From positions 1-64,000 of the forward strand of contig JAZNBA010000089.1 in the NCBI GenBank assembly GCA_045586785.1: 64,000 nucleotides of DNA, read 5' to 3'. Made by a program: the position numbers and the translations under genes. The first letter of the stretch is position 1. Each line of letters begins with the position of its first letter. Under the pieces are notes generated by a model. That model searched no databases. It saw only the letters and a program-made list of their open reading frames with translations, and was not told the DNA's origin. Below, in pieces: positions 1 through 8,051 of the stretch. The DNA is from UMGS1002 sp045586785. Its GTDB lineage: Bacteria; Bacillota; Clostridia; Oscillospirales; CAG-272.

Positions 1-73
1 CCCTCGACGACCCGAAAATATAGAATTTATCTAAAATTCACGTTTTCGGGTCGTCGAGGGCGCCGGCCCCTAC
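1..73. repeat. MITE-like palindromic repeat, copy 1 (cut by window edge)
   Basis: Inverted repeat with arms at about 1-18 and 43-60 (CCCTCGACGACCCG and its complement), followed by GGCGCCGGCCCCTAC ending at 73. The right end matches the copy at 48917-49033, so the missing left end should read GTAGGGG. The middle is AT-rich and not conserved between copies. No coding potential. The following 74-176 shows nothing I recognise. Confidence 0.75.
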
Positions 74-176
74 AAGCATGATAGGTTGTTTTATTTGTAC
101 ACCATATAAATCCATGAGTTTTTCGTTCATTTCTTCATTTCAGACAAATATTATTGAAAAACTTTATCCTATCCTC

Positions 177-232
177 TTGACAGCCGGTTACAAATATTGT
201 ATTATTGTATTAGTACAATAATACAGAAAGGA
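177..232 (+). promoter_or_regulatory. Promoter with perfect GntR operator palindrome and RBS
   Basis: A -35 TTGACA (177-182), 17-nt spacer and -10 TATTAT (200-205). A perfect 12-bp inverted repeat, TGTATTATTGTA (198-209), TTAG, TACAATAATACA (214-225), covers the -10 and the predicted start of transcription. AAAGGAG (226-232) is the ribosome binding site for the GntR gene. The position is what is expected for an operator where the regulator blocks RNA polymerase, as YtrA-type repressors do in their own operons. Confidence 0.85.
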
Positions 233-242
233 GCTGATCGTC

Positions 243-608
243 ATGCCTTGGCAATTTAACAACACCGAAGCGGTATTTTTGCAGATAGCAGACCGCCTAC
301 GCCACGATATAATAAACGGAATATATCAACCCAATCAACAATTCCCTTCTGTCAGACAGCTTGCGGCAATTGCCGCAGTCAATCCCAATACCATGCAAAA
401 AGCGCTTGCTTGTCTTGAGCAAGACGGACTTTTACACACTCACGGCACCGCAGGGCGTTTTGTAACATCCGATACCGCAGTGTTTGCCGCGGCACGCGAA
501 AAACTGCTTCGCGACACCGTTCGCCGCTGGCTGGAGCAAGCCGAATCACTCAACATTTCCACCGATGAGCTTATAAATTATATCAAGGAGGAAGCCAAAA
601 AGTCATGA
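243..608 (+). CDS. GntR-family transcriptional regulator, YtrA subfamily
   Basis: A 121-residue regulator. Residues about 10-75 form the GntR winged helix-turn-helix (PSVRQLAAIAAVNPNTMQKA recognition region). Only about 40 residues follow, too short for a FadR or HutC effector domain; this is the hallmark of the YtrA subgroup, which usually represses its own ABC-transporter operon. It lies directly behind a perfect operator palindrome, and its stop overlaps the ATG of the next gene (ATGA), so it is co-translated with the ABC ATPase. The inducer is unknown; for related operons it is often a cell-wall-active antibiotic or peptide. Confidence 0.9.
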   Translation: MPWQFNNTEAVFLQIADRLRHDIINGIYQPNQQFPSVRQLAAIAAVNPNTMQKALACLEQDGLLHTHGTAGRFVTSDTAVFAAAREKLLRDTVRRWLEQAESLNISTDELINYIKEEAKKS

Positions 609-1312
609 ACACACCCGTACTGTATTGCACAAACCTCAATAAAAAGTATAAAGCAAATAATCCGGTGCTGTGTAATTTTAATTGTGCCCTGCCCAAAGGC
701 AAAATAATCGGTCTTCTTGGTCCCAACGGTTGCGGCAAGTCCACACTTATGAAGCTGATATGCGGTCTGCTCGTACCCGACAGCGGAGAGATATCCATTT
801 GCGGTCAAAAGCGAAGCGATAAGACAAATTCGCTTATTTCATACCTCCCCGAACGCACATACTTCAACTCCTGGATGCGAGTTGATGAGCTTTTGAAATA
901 TTTCTCGGATTTTTATGATGATTTCGACCGTGAGCGCGCTGTGGGGATGCTGTACAGCCTCGGTATTGACACTAACGCAACGCTCAAATCACTCTCCAAG
1001 GGCACTAAGGAAAAGGTACAGCTTATAATGGTAATGGCGCGCCGCGCGCGGCTGTATCTGCTTGACGAGCCCATAGCCGGCGTTGACCCCGCCGCCCGCG
1101 ACTATATTCTGCAAACCATCATCGGCAATTACGACCCCTCCGCTACCGTAGTTATCACCACTCACCTCATACACGATATCGAGCCCATACTGGATGAGTT
1201 TATGTTTCTCGGCTATGGCGGACACATACTTATGTCGGGTTCTGCCGACGACGCCCGAGCCCAATACGGTAAATCTCTTGACGAGCTTTTCAGGGAGGTG
1301 TTCAGATGTTAA
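605..1312 (+). CDS. ABC transporter ATP-binding protein
   Basis: A 235-residue cytoplasmic ATPase that would energise the membrane subunit encoded next. Walker A GPNGCGKST (about residues 39-47), Walker B LYLLDEPIAGVDP (about 151-163) and the H-loop TTHLI (about 185-189) are intact. The signature is degenerate (LSKGTKEK in place of LSGGQ), which is common in the YtrB/YxlF/CcmA-like exporter ATPases. It sits between the GntR regulator and the permease with 4- and 7-bp overlaps. The likely job is export or removal of an envelope-active compound, but the substrate cannot be read from the sequence. Confidence 0.9.
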   Translation: MNTPVLYCTNLNKKYKANNPVLCNFNCALPKGKIIGLLGPNGCGKSTLMKLICGLLVPDSGEISICGQKRSDKTNSLISYLPERTYFNSWMRVDELLKYFSDFYDDFDRERAVGMLYSLGIDTNATLKSLSKGTKEKVQLIMVMARRARLYLLDEPIAGVDPAARDYILQTIIGNYDPSATVVITTHLIHDIEPILDEFMFLGYGGHILMSGSADDARAQYGKSLDELFREVFRC

Positions 1313-2130
1313 AAAAGCTGCTTAAATACGACACACGCGCCCTTATACGTTACTGGTGGATAATTGCCGTTGTGATAGTCTGCGCCACAGGCGTGGATAT
1401 AGCATGTACGCTGTTCTATAATCATTATGCCTACACAGATAACTATGAGCTGCTTGTGGGCATTGCTCAGCTCGTATCATTACTGTGCAACGGACTGACA
1501 CTTTACTCTCTGAGTGCCACTTCTTTGATCTTATATATCCGCTTTTACACGAATTTTTATACCGACCAAGGATATCTCACGTTTACCCTGCCCGTCAAAC
1601 GCAGTACGCTGTTGGCTTCAAAAACAATACACGCTTTTGTGTGGGAATTGATCCACCTGTTACTGGTTGCAGTGTGCAAGATAGCGCTGTGGATCATTAC
1701 GCGCAATGAATTATTCGAAAGCTTTATCGAGTGGCTGGCAGAAGCGTGGGCAGATATCGGCGCTTTACTTATCGTATATGTAATACTCGCTTGCATTTTC
1801 CTCATAATATATCTGCTATTTTCAATAGCTATCGTACATCTGTGCATAACACTCGGTGCAATAATTGTGAAAAAAGCAAAAGTATTTGCGTCTATCGGTA
1901 TTTATTACGCGATGAACACTGTCATCAATATTGCTATCATCGGTCAAATGGTATTAGTCATAGCAACCCTGATATCTGCCCCGACCATAGTTGGATCATT
2001 TATCGAGTTTGAGATCCACACGATGGCAGTATTAGCCGCCTGCATGTTGATACTTATGATGCTGGCATATACAGCACTTGTATACTTCATCACGCTGTCC
2101 TGCATGGAGCGCAAGCTCAATCTTTCGTAA
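1306..2130 (+). CDS. ABC transporter permease, about six membrane segments
   Basis: A 274-residue integral membrane protein with hydrophobic segments near residues 16-38, 55-80, 105-130, 150-180, 195-225 and 240-265, and no other domain. It starts within the end of the ATPase gene, so the two form one transporter of the ABC-2 type. Charged residues cluster between segments two and three (VKRSTLLASK), as in YtrC/bacitracin-type permeases. Operon position under a YtrA repressor fits a drug- or peptide-induced exporter. Substrate unknown. Confidence 0.8.
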   Translation: MLKKLLKYDTRALIRYWWIIAVVIVCATGVDIACTLFYNHYAYTDNYELLVGIAQLVSLLCNGLTLYSLSATSLILYIRFYTNFYTDQGYLTFTLPVKRSTLLASKTIHAFVWELIHLLLVAVCKIALWIITRNELFESFIEWLAEAWADIGALLIVYVILACIFLIIYLLFSIAIVHLCITLGAIIVKKAKVFASIGIYYAMNTVINIAIIGQMVLVIATLISAPTIVGSFIEFEIHTMAVLAACMLILMMLAYTALVYFITLSCMERKLNLS

Positions 2131-2143
2131 GGAGGGCTGCATT

Positions 2144-3169
2144 ATGAAAAATATTTTGACTAAAAGAATATTTGCCGTCCTCGCTTGCCTTGCGATGCTC
2201 ATGGGAGCGTTGGCACTGCCCATCGCGGCGCTGGATGCCGTTAATTGGTCATACAGCGAAGATCAGGACATGATAACGGATGGCACAAATAAATATTATA
2301 GATACGAAAACTCGGGTTATATCTCGATTTACGCTAAAGAGCAGTATATTTTTGCCAATACGATAAGCCGCTCCGACAACACGATTTCAAACAACATCAT
2401 AGATTACAATATCAACGCACACGCCCGTGACACCGATGTAATATGGCTGACTGAAAGCGTATACGACGACAAGATCTGCCAGGTCTATGCCACAAAGGAG
2501 GGCGCTGAGCGTCTTGACAAGCTGATAAAGTTCGAAGAATGCGTATATTATCTTGAAGATGACAGCTACAGAGATGTAAAGCTGCCAGAGGATATTGCGA
2601 CGCAGCTTACAAGCTTTTACCGCAGTACTGCACACAAAAAAACAACATTTGAGGTAGCAGATCTCAAAGCCGCGCAGCACTTTATTGTATACGCATATGA
2701 ACATAATCTGGCATTCAGACGCGAACTGGGTTCAATATTTTACATCAACGGTAATATGTACTTCGTTGAATACGACTTACTCAGCAATGATCACTTCACC
2801 GCAGATGGCAAATTTTCGTTCCGAAGCGGAAAGGTACAGCTTGCAAAACTCCCAACAAATCTTTTCAGCCAGCTAAAAAAATCCTATATAGACAATGTTG
2901 AGTATAACAGCTTCCAAAAAACATATGAAGAGGATGAACTGTATGAATCAAACCACGATGATAATTACGATGAAACCTCCGAAAAGATTGCTTTTGGGAT
3001 ATTATATTCGCTGGTATGCTTTGTCACACCCCTTCCCTTGTTTATACTCGGACTTATTCTCCCTCATCCGAGAAAGCTGGGCAAGAAAAAATATTGGTAT
3101 TCACTTACTGTCATTTCGGGACTGTATATGCTGATCGGCATAATACTGTTGCTGGTTATACTGCTATAA
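2144..3169 (+). CDS. Exported or membrane protein of unknown function
   Basis: A 341-residue protein; I do not recognise the family. The start at 2144 is chosen because GGAGG sits at 2131-2135 and the product then begins with a signal-peptide-like stretch (MKNILTKRIFAVLACLAMLM) ending near residue 28. The middle is hydrophilic and rich in Tyr, Asp and Glu, ending in an acidic patch (YEEDELYESNHDDNYDE). Two membrane segments lie at about 280-305 and 318-341. It follows the ABC permease by 13 bp and probably belongs to the same operon, so it may be an extracytoplasmic partner of the transporter. Confidence 0.75.
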   Translation: MKNILTKRIFAVLACLAMLMGALALPIAALDAVNWSYSEDQDMITDGTNKYYRYENSGYISIYAKEQYIFANTISRSDNTISNNIIDYNINAHARDTDVIWLTESVYDDKICQVYATKEGAERLDKLIKFEECVYYLEDDSYRDVKLPEDIATQLTSFYRSTAHKKTTFEVADLKAAQHFIVYAYEHNLAFRRELGSIFYINGNMYFVEYDLLSNDHFTADGKFSFRSGKVQLAKLPTNLFSQLKKSYIDNVEYNSFQKTYEEDELYESNHDDNYDETSEKIAFGILYSLVCFVTPLPLFILGLILPHPRKLGKKKYWYSLTVISGLYMLIGIILLLVILL

Positions 3170-3175
3170 AATTCA

Positions 3176-3199
3176 GGGCTGTTTCAAATGAAACAGCCC
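3176..3199. terminator. Bidirectional terminator hairpin
   Basis: GGGCTGTTTCA (3176-3186) pairs with TGAAACAGCCC (3189-3199). It lies between the convergent ends of the ABC operon (stop at 3169) and the gene ending at 3205, with AT-rich tails on both sides, so it can serve both. Confidence 0.8.
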
Positions 3200-3204
3200 A
3201 CCTT

Positions 3205-3651
3205 TTATAAATACTGCTTTGCCTTTTCCAGATTGTCGTTCTCAAATTTGATAATGGAACGGCACAGTCTGAGCATATCCTCGGAGCAGCTCGTGTTTTC
3301 AAAGTTACGCAGAGCACGTGTTGTCTCGCAAATACCCATAACAGAGCCACTCATCATAAGCTCGGCGATATGCGAGGAGGTGGAGTCCACCATGGTTTTC
3401 ATACTCATGCCCATCTTGGCCCCCATCTTTGCCATGACACCCTCCTCCTGTGCCTCCACGCCCTCGGCGTCAAGCACATCGCGGGCTTGCTTGGCGAACT
3501 TTTCGTAGCCGTCAAGCTGCTCTGTCATGCGGGAGCGCATAGACTCGTCGTCCACCTTGGGAAGTAGAGTTATGACCGAATCCGCCCCCATCTTCATGTT
3601 TTTATATATAAGAGCGGCAAGCTCTGCCGTCTTTGTCATTGTCTGTTGCAT
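3205..3651 (-). CDS. Small all-helical protein of unknown function
   Basis: A 148-residue cytoplasmic protein with no signal peptide or membrane segment. Composition and spacing suggest four or five amphipathic helices, with an unusual Met-rich middle (EEGVMAKMGAKMGMSMKTM, about residues 70-90). The overall look is ferritin-like or DUF2383-like, but I see no metal-ligand pattern that proves it. GAAAGGA lies just upstream of the ATG. A hairpin at 3676-3712 separates it from dnaC, so it may be transcribed by read-through or from its own promoter. Confidence 0.7.
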   Translation of the reverse strand: MQQTMTKTAELAALIYKNMKMGADSVITLLPKVDDESMRSRMTEQLDGYEKFAKQARDVLDAEGVEAQEEGVMAKMGAKMGMSMKTMVDSTSSHIAELMMSGSVMGICETTRALRNFENTSCSEDMLRLCRSIIKFENDNLEKAKQYL

Positions 3652-3675
3652 TGAAAATGTTTCCTTTCAAAAATA

Positions 3676-3712
3676 AAAAAGTGTACGCACATAGTATTTG
3701 CGTACACTTTTT
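3676..3712 (-). terminator. Terminator after dnaC
   Basis: AAAAAGTGTACGCA (3676-3689) pairs with TGCGTACACTTTTT (3699-3712) across a 9-nt loop. The A-run and T-run make it usable in either direction; its position 15 bp past the dnaC stop makes it the end of the rex-dnaD-dnaC transcript. Confidence 0.85.
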
Positions 3713-3726
3713 GTTTTATGTATTTT

Positions 3727-4707
3727 TTATTTTTTTGCCAATTTCTGCGCTCTCACGTCACGTCCAACAAAGCGCATTGTTCTGTACTCGCCGAGAAGTC
3801 GGCTGACTATACGGTCGGTATATCGGCTTTGAAGCTCGGATGGTGAGAGATTCGTGTTGATAATGGTGCAACGCCCCGAGCTGAGTCTGGTGTTGATCAC
3901 GTTGAAAAGACACGCCACGGTAAACTGGTTGGTCACCTCGGTGCCAAGGTCGTCAATGATCAGCAAGTCGCACTCAAAATATCTGTCAACGTCCTCGCCG
4001 CCGCCGTAAGACGTGCTGTTTCCAAAACGTTGACGCTCAAAGTCCGAGATAAGTCCCTGGGCGCCGGTATAGTAAACGTCATGACCGCCCTCAATTATGA
4101 CTCTCGCCATAGCCGAGCAAAGATGCGTTTTACCAAGTCCCGTGCCGCCCATAAGCAGCAGATTTCCCGATACACCAACCTTGAAATTTTCGGCGTATCT
4201 GTAGGCAACCGACAGATTTCGGTCCATCTCCGCCTGCTCCGCGGCATTCTGACGGTAGTAATCAAGCGAGAAGTTTTCAAAGCTCTGAGAGCGCATCAGA
4301 TGCCCCATGCCCGACGACTCACAGCCCGCCATCACCAGCTCTTTTTTCATGCAAGCGCACATTTTGCCGTCAACAAATCCGCTGTCCGAGCAAACAGGAC
4401 ATTCATACCTTACGTCCGAATAGTCCTCGGGGTAGCCATATTTTGACAGCAGCTCGGCGCGCTTTGCCTGAAGCTGTTCGTTTTTTTCGCGTATCTCGCC
4501 TATCTGCTTTGCGGTAGCCGCGCCGCCCTTGACGATGGCACTCATGATCTCCAGTCCCACGCGTCCAAGCTGCGCGTCTATCTCGCGCACACCGGGAACT
4601 GCCTCGTGAAGCTGTGCGCGGCGGCGGTCGGCATCCTCGTGGGCACGCTTATATTTTGTTTCGTAATCGCCGCGTATACGGCGGTAATTTTCAGAATTGT
4701 AGCCCAT
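3727..4707 (-). CDS. DnaI/DnaC-type helicase-loader ATPase
   Basis: A 326-residue AAA+ protein expected to load the replicative helicase during initiation and restart. Walker A GGTGLGKTHL lies at about residues 184-193, Walker B DLLIIDDLGTE at about 245-255, and an arginine-finger region (YTDRIVSRLLGEYRTMRF) near 295-312. The N-terminal part is coiled-coil-rich and carries a cysteine cluster (CPVCSDSGFVDGKMCACMK, about 103-121) resembling the zinc-binding region of DnaI. Length is close to the 311 residues of B. subtilis DnaI. It lies 14 bp downstream of the DnaD-domain gene, its usual partner. Confidence 0.9.
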   Translation of the reverse strand: MGYNSENYRRIRGDYETKYKRAHEDADRRRAQLHEAVPGVREIDAQLGRVGLEIMSAIVKGGAATAKQIGEIREKNEQLQAKRAELLSKYGYPEDYSDVRYECPVCSDSGFVDGKMCACMKKELVMAGCESSGMGHLMRSQSFENFSLDYYRQNAAEQAEMDRNLSVAYRYAENFKVGVSGNLLLMGGTGLGKTHLCSAMARVIIEGGHDVYYTGAQGLISDFERQRFGNSTSYGGGEDVDRYFECDLLIIDDLGTEVTNQFTVACLFNVINTRLSSGRCTIINTNLSPSELQSRYTDRIVSRLLGEYRTMRFVGRDVRAQKLAKK

Positions 4708-4721
4708 AAGCTCTCCTCAAA

Positions 4722-5675
4722 TTATGTATCTGAATATGAGCGGCTGAGTGCCGCCTCGAAAAACTCATCCGTGTCAAAGCTGCCCATAGCGCCCTGCTTT
4801 GACTTTTTATATTGCTCTGTCTCGGCCTGTGCCTGTTCTGGAGTCATTATCGACTTTGAATACCACTTTTCAAGTATGCCGTTCATGTATGCGGGATTGT
4901 ACTCATGCTGTGCATCGACTGTGATGTCATACGCCAGCTCTATCATTTCGAAGCTGTATTTCATCTCAAGCGCCCAGCGGTTGAGAAAACGAGTTTCCTT
5001 TGCAGACAGCTTGCGTCCTCGAGCTCCTATAAGTGCCTTCAGCTTGCCCTCCAGCGTCGCGTATTCCTCACGCTCACGCAATCTCTCCTCAAGCACGTCG
5101 GCATCATGTACGCCCTCGTCATACATACCAAACGCCAGCTTTTCCACGTAGCGCACGGATGTTTTGCCTATGCGAGCGCAGTAGTCAAGTAAAACATACA
5201 TATACTCATCACTCAGCTCAAGATGGTTCTGAAGTCCCACTATGATACCTATCTCGCGCTCATTCATGATGCGCCCCAGACGGCGCTGAGCCTCGTCCAC
5301 CAGTTGCAGTGAGCCATCGTTTTGCTCCAGCATATCACCAAGCTCTTTCATGGTATAGTCGGGAAGCTCGCCTGCGCTGATAAGCTTTTTGTCGGTTTCA
5401 GACGGTTTATCCGCTGTTTTTACAGCCGATTCCTCAACCGTATCCGCAACACCCGCACCGCACCAGAAGGCAAGCGCTCGGTCAAGCTCGGCGCGGTCAC
5501 ATCCCAGCTGCTTCATAATGCGCGGCGCGGCAGCGTCAATATCCTGCCTTGCCTCGTCGTCTGCGGCAAGTATTATCAGCAGACGCACCGCCGTATCCGA
5601 CGCCTTTTTAATACGTGCCAAGGCACACTTGGGAAACGCGGCGCTTCCGCTCTCAAAATCAAAAGTTACCTTCAT
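4722..5675 (-). CDS. DnaD-domain primosomal protein
   Basis: A 317-residue protein of the DnaD/DnaB primosome family, which remodels DNA and recruits the helicase loader. The N-terminal 80 residues look like a winged-helix region. Two DnaB_2-like segments follow (about 125-195 and 205-300); the second ends in YMNGILEKWYSK, matching the family's YxxxIxxxW DNA-binding motif. The C-terminal tail is basic and Gln-rich. It follows rex by 7 bp and precedes the loader by 14 bp, so the three are one transcript. Confidence 0.88.
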   Translation of the reverse strand: MKVTFDFESGSAAFPKCALARIKKASDTAVRLLIILAADDEARQDIDAAAPRIMKQLGCDRAELDRALAFWCGAGVADTVEESAVKTADKPSETDKKLISAGELPDYTMKELGDMLEQNDGSLQLVDEAQRRLGRIMNEREIGIIVGLQNHLELSDEYMYVLLDYCARIGKTSVRYVEKLAFGMYDEGVHDADVLEERLREREEYATLEGKLKALIGARGRKLSAKETRFLNRWALEMKYSFEMIELAYDITVDAQHEYNPAYMNGILEKWYSKSIMTPEQAQAETEQYKKSKQGAMGSFDTDEFFEAALSRSYSDT

Positions 5676-5682
5676 TACGCCC

Positions 5683-6405
5683 TCATTCCGTCGTATCGCG
5701 CTGACGGCGGCACAGCTCGTAGCACAGCGTCATAAGCGAGTCACCGATATGAACGTTTTCAACCACCGTGCGATCGTCCTTGGTATCTATTTCCTTGCCC
5801 GTGAAGTTCCAGATACCTTCAATACCCGCACTCATGACCTGCTCCGCGGCACTCACCGCCGCCTCCTTGGGAAGCGTCAGCACGGCAATATCCACATGAT
5901 TACGCTCACAGTAAGCGGCAAAATCCTTCATATCGTAAACCGGAATGTCGCCAACCTTTTTGCCGACTATCTCGGGTGACACGTCAAACATAGCGATAAC
6001 GTCAACGCCGCGTTTTTCAAACATAGGATTGCGCGCCAGCGCCATACCGAGATTGCCCGCGCCAATAATGACCGCGCAATATCCGCAACCGACGCCGAGT
6101 ATGTCACATATCTTGGCGTACAGATAGTTTACGTTATATCCGTATCCCTGCTGACCGAAGCCACCGAAGCAGTTAAGATCCTGACGTATCTGCGAGGCGG
6201 TAACACTCATTATTTCGGAAAGCTCACTTGAGCTTATACGGGTTTTTCCCTGTCTTATCAGCTCGCGCAGATAGCGGAAATACCGAGGCAATCTCTTTAT
6301 TACCGCAGGTGAAACATTGGAGCGCGCTGTGCTTCGGTCCCCATTGTCACCCAAATATATGTCCAAACCAAGGTCTTTTTCAAAATCAAATTTATTCTTA
6401 TCCAT
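5683..6405 (-). CDS. rex: Redox-sensing transcriptional repressor Rex
   Basis: A 240-residue NADH/NAD+-sensing repressor. An N-terminal winged helix (RLPRYFRYLRELIRQGKTRI with SSSELSE following) precedes a Rossmann fold with GAGNLGMAL and the acidic end of beta-2 (AMFDVSPE). Family knowledge: high NADH releases Rex from operators of fermentation genes. The start at 6405 is chosen because AGGAGAG stands 4 bp upstream and the product begins at the usual Rex N-terminus; a longer reading to 6498 would run into the box array. Being first in an operon with primosome genes is a noteworthy context. Confidence 0.95.
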   Translation of the reverse strand: MDKNKFDFEKDLGLDIYLGDNGDRSTARSNVSPAVIKRLPRYFRYLRELIRQGKTRISSSELSEIMSVTASQIRQDLNCFGGFGQQGYGYNVNYLYAKICDILGVGCGYCAVIIGAGNLGMALARNPMFEKRGVDVIAMFDVSPEIVGKKVGDIPVYDMKDFAAYCERNHVDIAVLTLPKEAAVSAAEQVMSAGIEGIWNFTGKEIDTKDDRTVVENVHIGDSLMTLCYELCRRQRDTTE

Positions 6406-6488
6406 TCTCTCTCCTAAAAAACACACAAAGCAGTAAAAGCCTGCCACGCACTGCTTTCTTTTATTGAAAAATGAGGTTTTCCATGTAG

Positions 6489-6567
6489 TTTTCCACAAGG
6501 ATGTGGAAAACTATATGTGGAAAAGCTTTGAGTTTTCCACATGGCTGTGGAAAACTATTGTGGAAAA
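6489..6567. promoter_or_regulatory. Array of six DnaA-box-like TTTTCCACA sites
   Basis: Six exact copies of TTTTCCACA lie within 79 bp: plus-oriented at 6489 and 6533, and as TGTGGAAAA at 6502, 6516, 6546 and 6559. A weaker TTTTCCATG is at 6477-6485. They form a repeated three-box unit: an inverted pair with a 4-nt gap, then one direct copy 4-5 nt further. The sequence is one mismatch from the classic DnaA box TTATCCACA. An AT-rich tract follows (6569-6590). The array fills the gap between tsaD and rex, so it should control rex-dnaD-dnaC or act as a DnaA-binding locus. Confidence 0.8.
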
Positions 6568-6604
6568 CTGATATTTATTTATTATTTTGTGACAAGTTTA
6601 ATTT

Positions 6605-7612
6605 TTACGTTGCCGACGCATTAAGCGACGTATCCGCAAAATTTGACTCAAGATACTCAAAATATCCTGCCGCCGCAACCATTGCGGCATTGTCTCCGCA
6701 AAGCGAGCGCGGAGGAACCGACAGCACTACGCGCTCCTTTTTGCACATTTGCTCAAGCGACGCGCGCAGGTGCGAGTTTGCCGCAACACCGCCCGCCAGC
6801 ACAAGACGCTTCATGCCCGTCTGCTTCAGCGCCAGACGCGCCTTTTTGGTTATCGCCGTAACTATGGTGTGGGTGTAAGATGCCGCAAGGTCGGCGCGAG
6901 CGATCTCATTACCCTGCTGACGCTGTGAATTTATATGATTGAGCGCGGCGGTCTTGATGCCGCTGAATGAAAGATCCAGCGTGTCACCGCCAAGCGCGGG
7001 CGACGGAAGCGCGATAGCCGAAGCATCGCCCTCATAAGCCAGCTTGTCTATTGCCGCGCCGCCGGGGTACGGCAGACCGATAACTCTGCCTATTTTGTCA
7101 AACGCCTCGCCTGCCGCGTCGTCACGGGTACCGCCGATCTCCTCAAAGCTGTTGTACGACTCCACGCGGTAGATAGAGGTATGTCCCCCCGAAACCACCA
7201 GCGCTAAAAACGGGGGCTCAAGCTCAGCGTCCACAAGATACGCCGCCGCGGTATGTGCCTTGACGTGATCTACGGGCACCAACGGAATATTGTATGAATA
7301 CGCCAAGGATTTGGCGAAGTTAACGCCTACAAGCAGTGCACCTATAAGTCCGGGGTGTGACGTGACCGCCACCGCGCCTATATCCGACAGCGTGACTCCT
7401 GCCTCGCTCAGCGCCTCATAGGTTATATTGCTCACCGCCTCTATATGCGCGCGGCTGGCTATCTCGGGCACAACGCCGCCGTAAAGACGGTGGGTTTCTA
7501 TTTGAGACGCCACAATATTGGAGCGTATTGCTCGCACGCTCTCACTCATTTCAACGACAGCCGCCGAGGTCTCGTCGCAAGAGCTTTCAATTCCAAGTAT
7601 ATACAAAGTCAA
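6605..7612 (-). CDS. tsaD: tRNA N6-adenosine threonylcarbamoyltransferase TsaD
   Basis: A 335-residue ASKHA-fold enzyme that transfers threonylcarbamoyl from TC-AMP to A37 of ANN-decoding tRNAs, working with TsaB and TsaE. Visible motifs: GIESSCDETSAAV at the N-terminus, the metal-binding HVKAH (about 110-114), SGGHTSIYR, GGVAANSHLR and the C-terminal CGDNAAM. Length is typical. The start overlaps the rimI stop by 4 bp (ATGA). tsaB and tsaE are not in the window. Confidence 0.97.
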   Translation of the reverse strand: MTLYILGIESSCDETSAAVVEMSESVRAIRSNIVASQIETHRLYGGVVPEIASRAHIEAVSNITYEALSEAGVTLSDIGAVAVTSHPGLIGALLVGVNFAKSLAYSYNIPLVPVDHVKAHTAAAYLVDAELEPPFLALVVSGGHTSIYRVESYNSFEEIGGTRDDAAGEAFDKIGRVIGLPYPGGAAIDKLAYEGDASAIALPSPALGGDTLDLSFSGIKTAALNHINSQRQQGNEIARADLAASYTHTIVTAITKKARLALKQTGMKRLVLAGGVAANSHLRASLEQMCKKERVVLSVPPRSLCGDNAAMVAAAGYFEYLESNFADTSLNASAT

Positions 7613-8049
7613 GCCACCTCTGTTCTCGTCATAATCACGGCATCCTCTTTTGGATGCGAATAAAATCCGGCACGTGTGCCGACAGCTATAAATCCTGCCG
7701 ACTCATAGAGCGCGCGTGCCGCCACGTTGGACGCTCTTACCTCAAGCGACAGTACAGTAACGCCGCGCTCTCGCGCAAGCTTCAGCACCTCGTCGATGAC
7801 CGCGCGGGCATAGCCATGTCTGCGATAGTCGGGATGCGTTGCTACGTTTACTATTTCTCCCTCATCCAGCACCGACACCATGCCCACATACGCGACTAAT
7901 CTTCCGTCCTCAACGCAGGCAATACCCGTGCCATAGCCGCCCTCGGCAAGCATCATAAGGCTCGCCTCGCTCCAGGGTTCACTGAAGCACAGCTTTTCTA
8001 TCTCTGCCGCCTCGCTTACGTGCTCCGGCGCAAATTTTACTAATTGCAT
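7609..8049 (-). CDS. rimI: Ribosomal-protein-alanine N-acetyltransferase RimI
   Basis: A 146-residue GNAT acetyltransferase. The acetyl-CoA loop is RRHGYARAV (about residues 80-88) and the C-terminal motif is NVAARALYESAGF (about 111-123). The family acetylates the N-terminus of S18 and is very often encoded next to tsaB/tsaD, as here. It starts 2 bp after the stop of the upstream lipoprotein gene. Confidence 0.92.
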   Translation of the reverse strand: MQLVKFAPEHVSEAAEIEKLCFSEPWSEASLMMLAEGGYGTGIACVEDGRLVAYVGMVSVLDEGEIVNVATHPDYRRHGYARAVIDEVLKLARERGVTVLSLEVRASNVAARALYESAGFIAVGTRAGFYSHPKEDAVIMTRTEVA

Positions 8050-8051
8050 TA

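Noticed and set aside
6477..6567. TTTTCCACA array as a Rex operator
   Set aside because: Rex sites are TTGTGA/TTGTTA-type palindromes with an AT core; the 9-mer here matches the DnaA-box pattern and occurs in both direct and inverted order.
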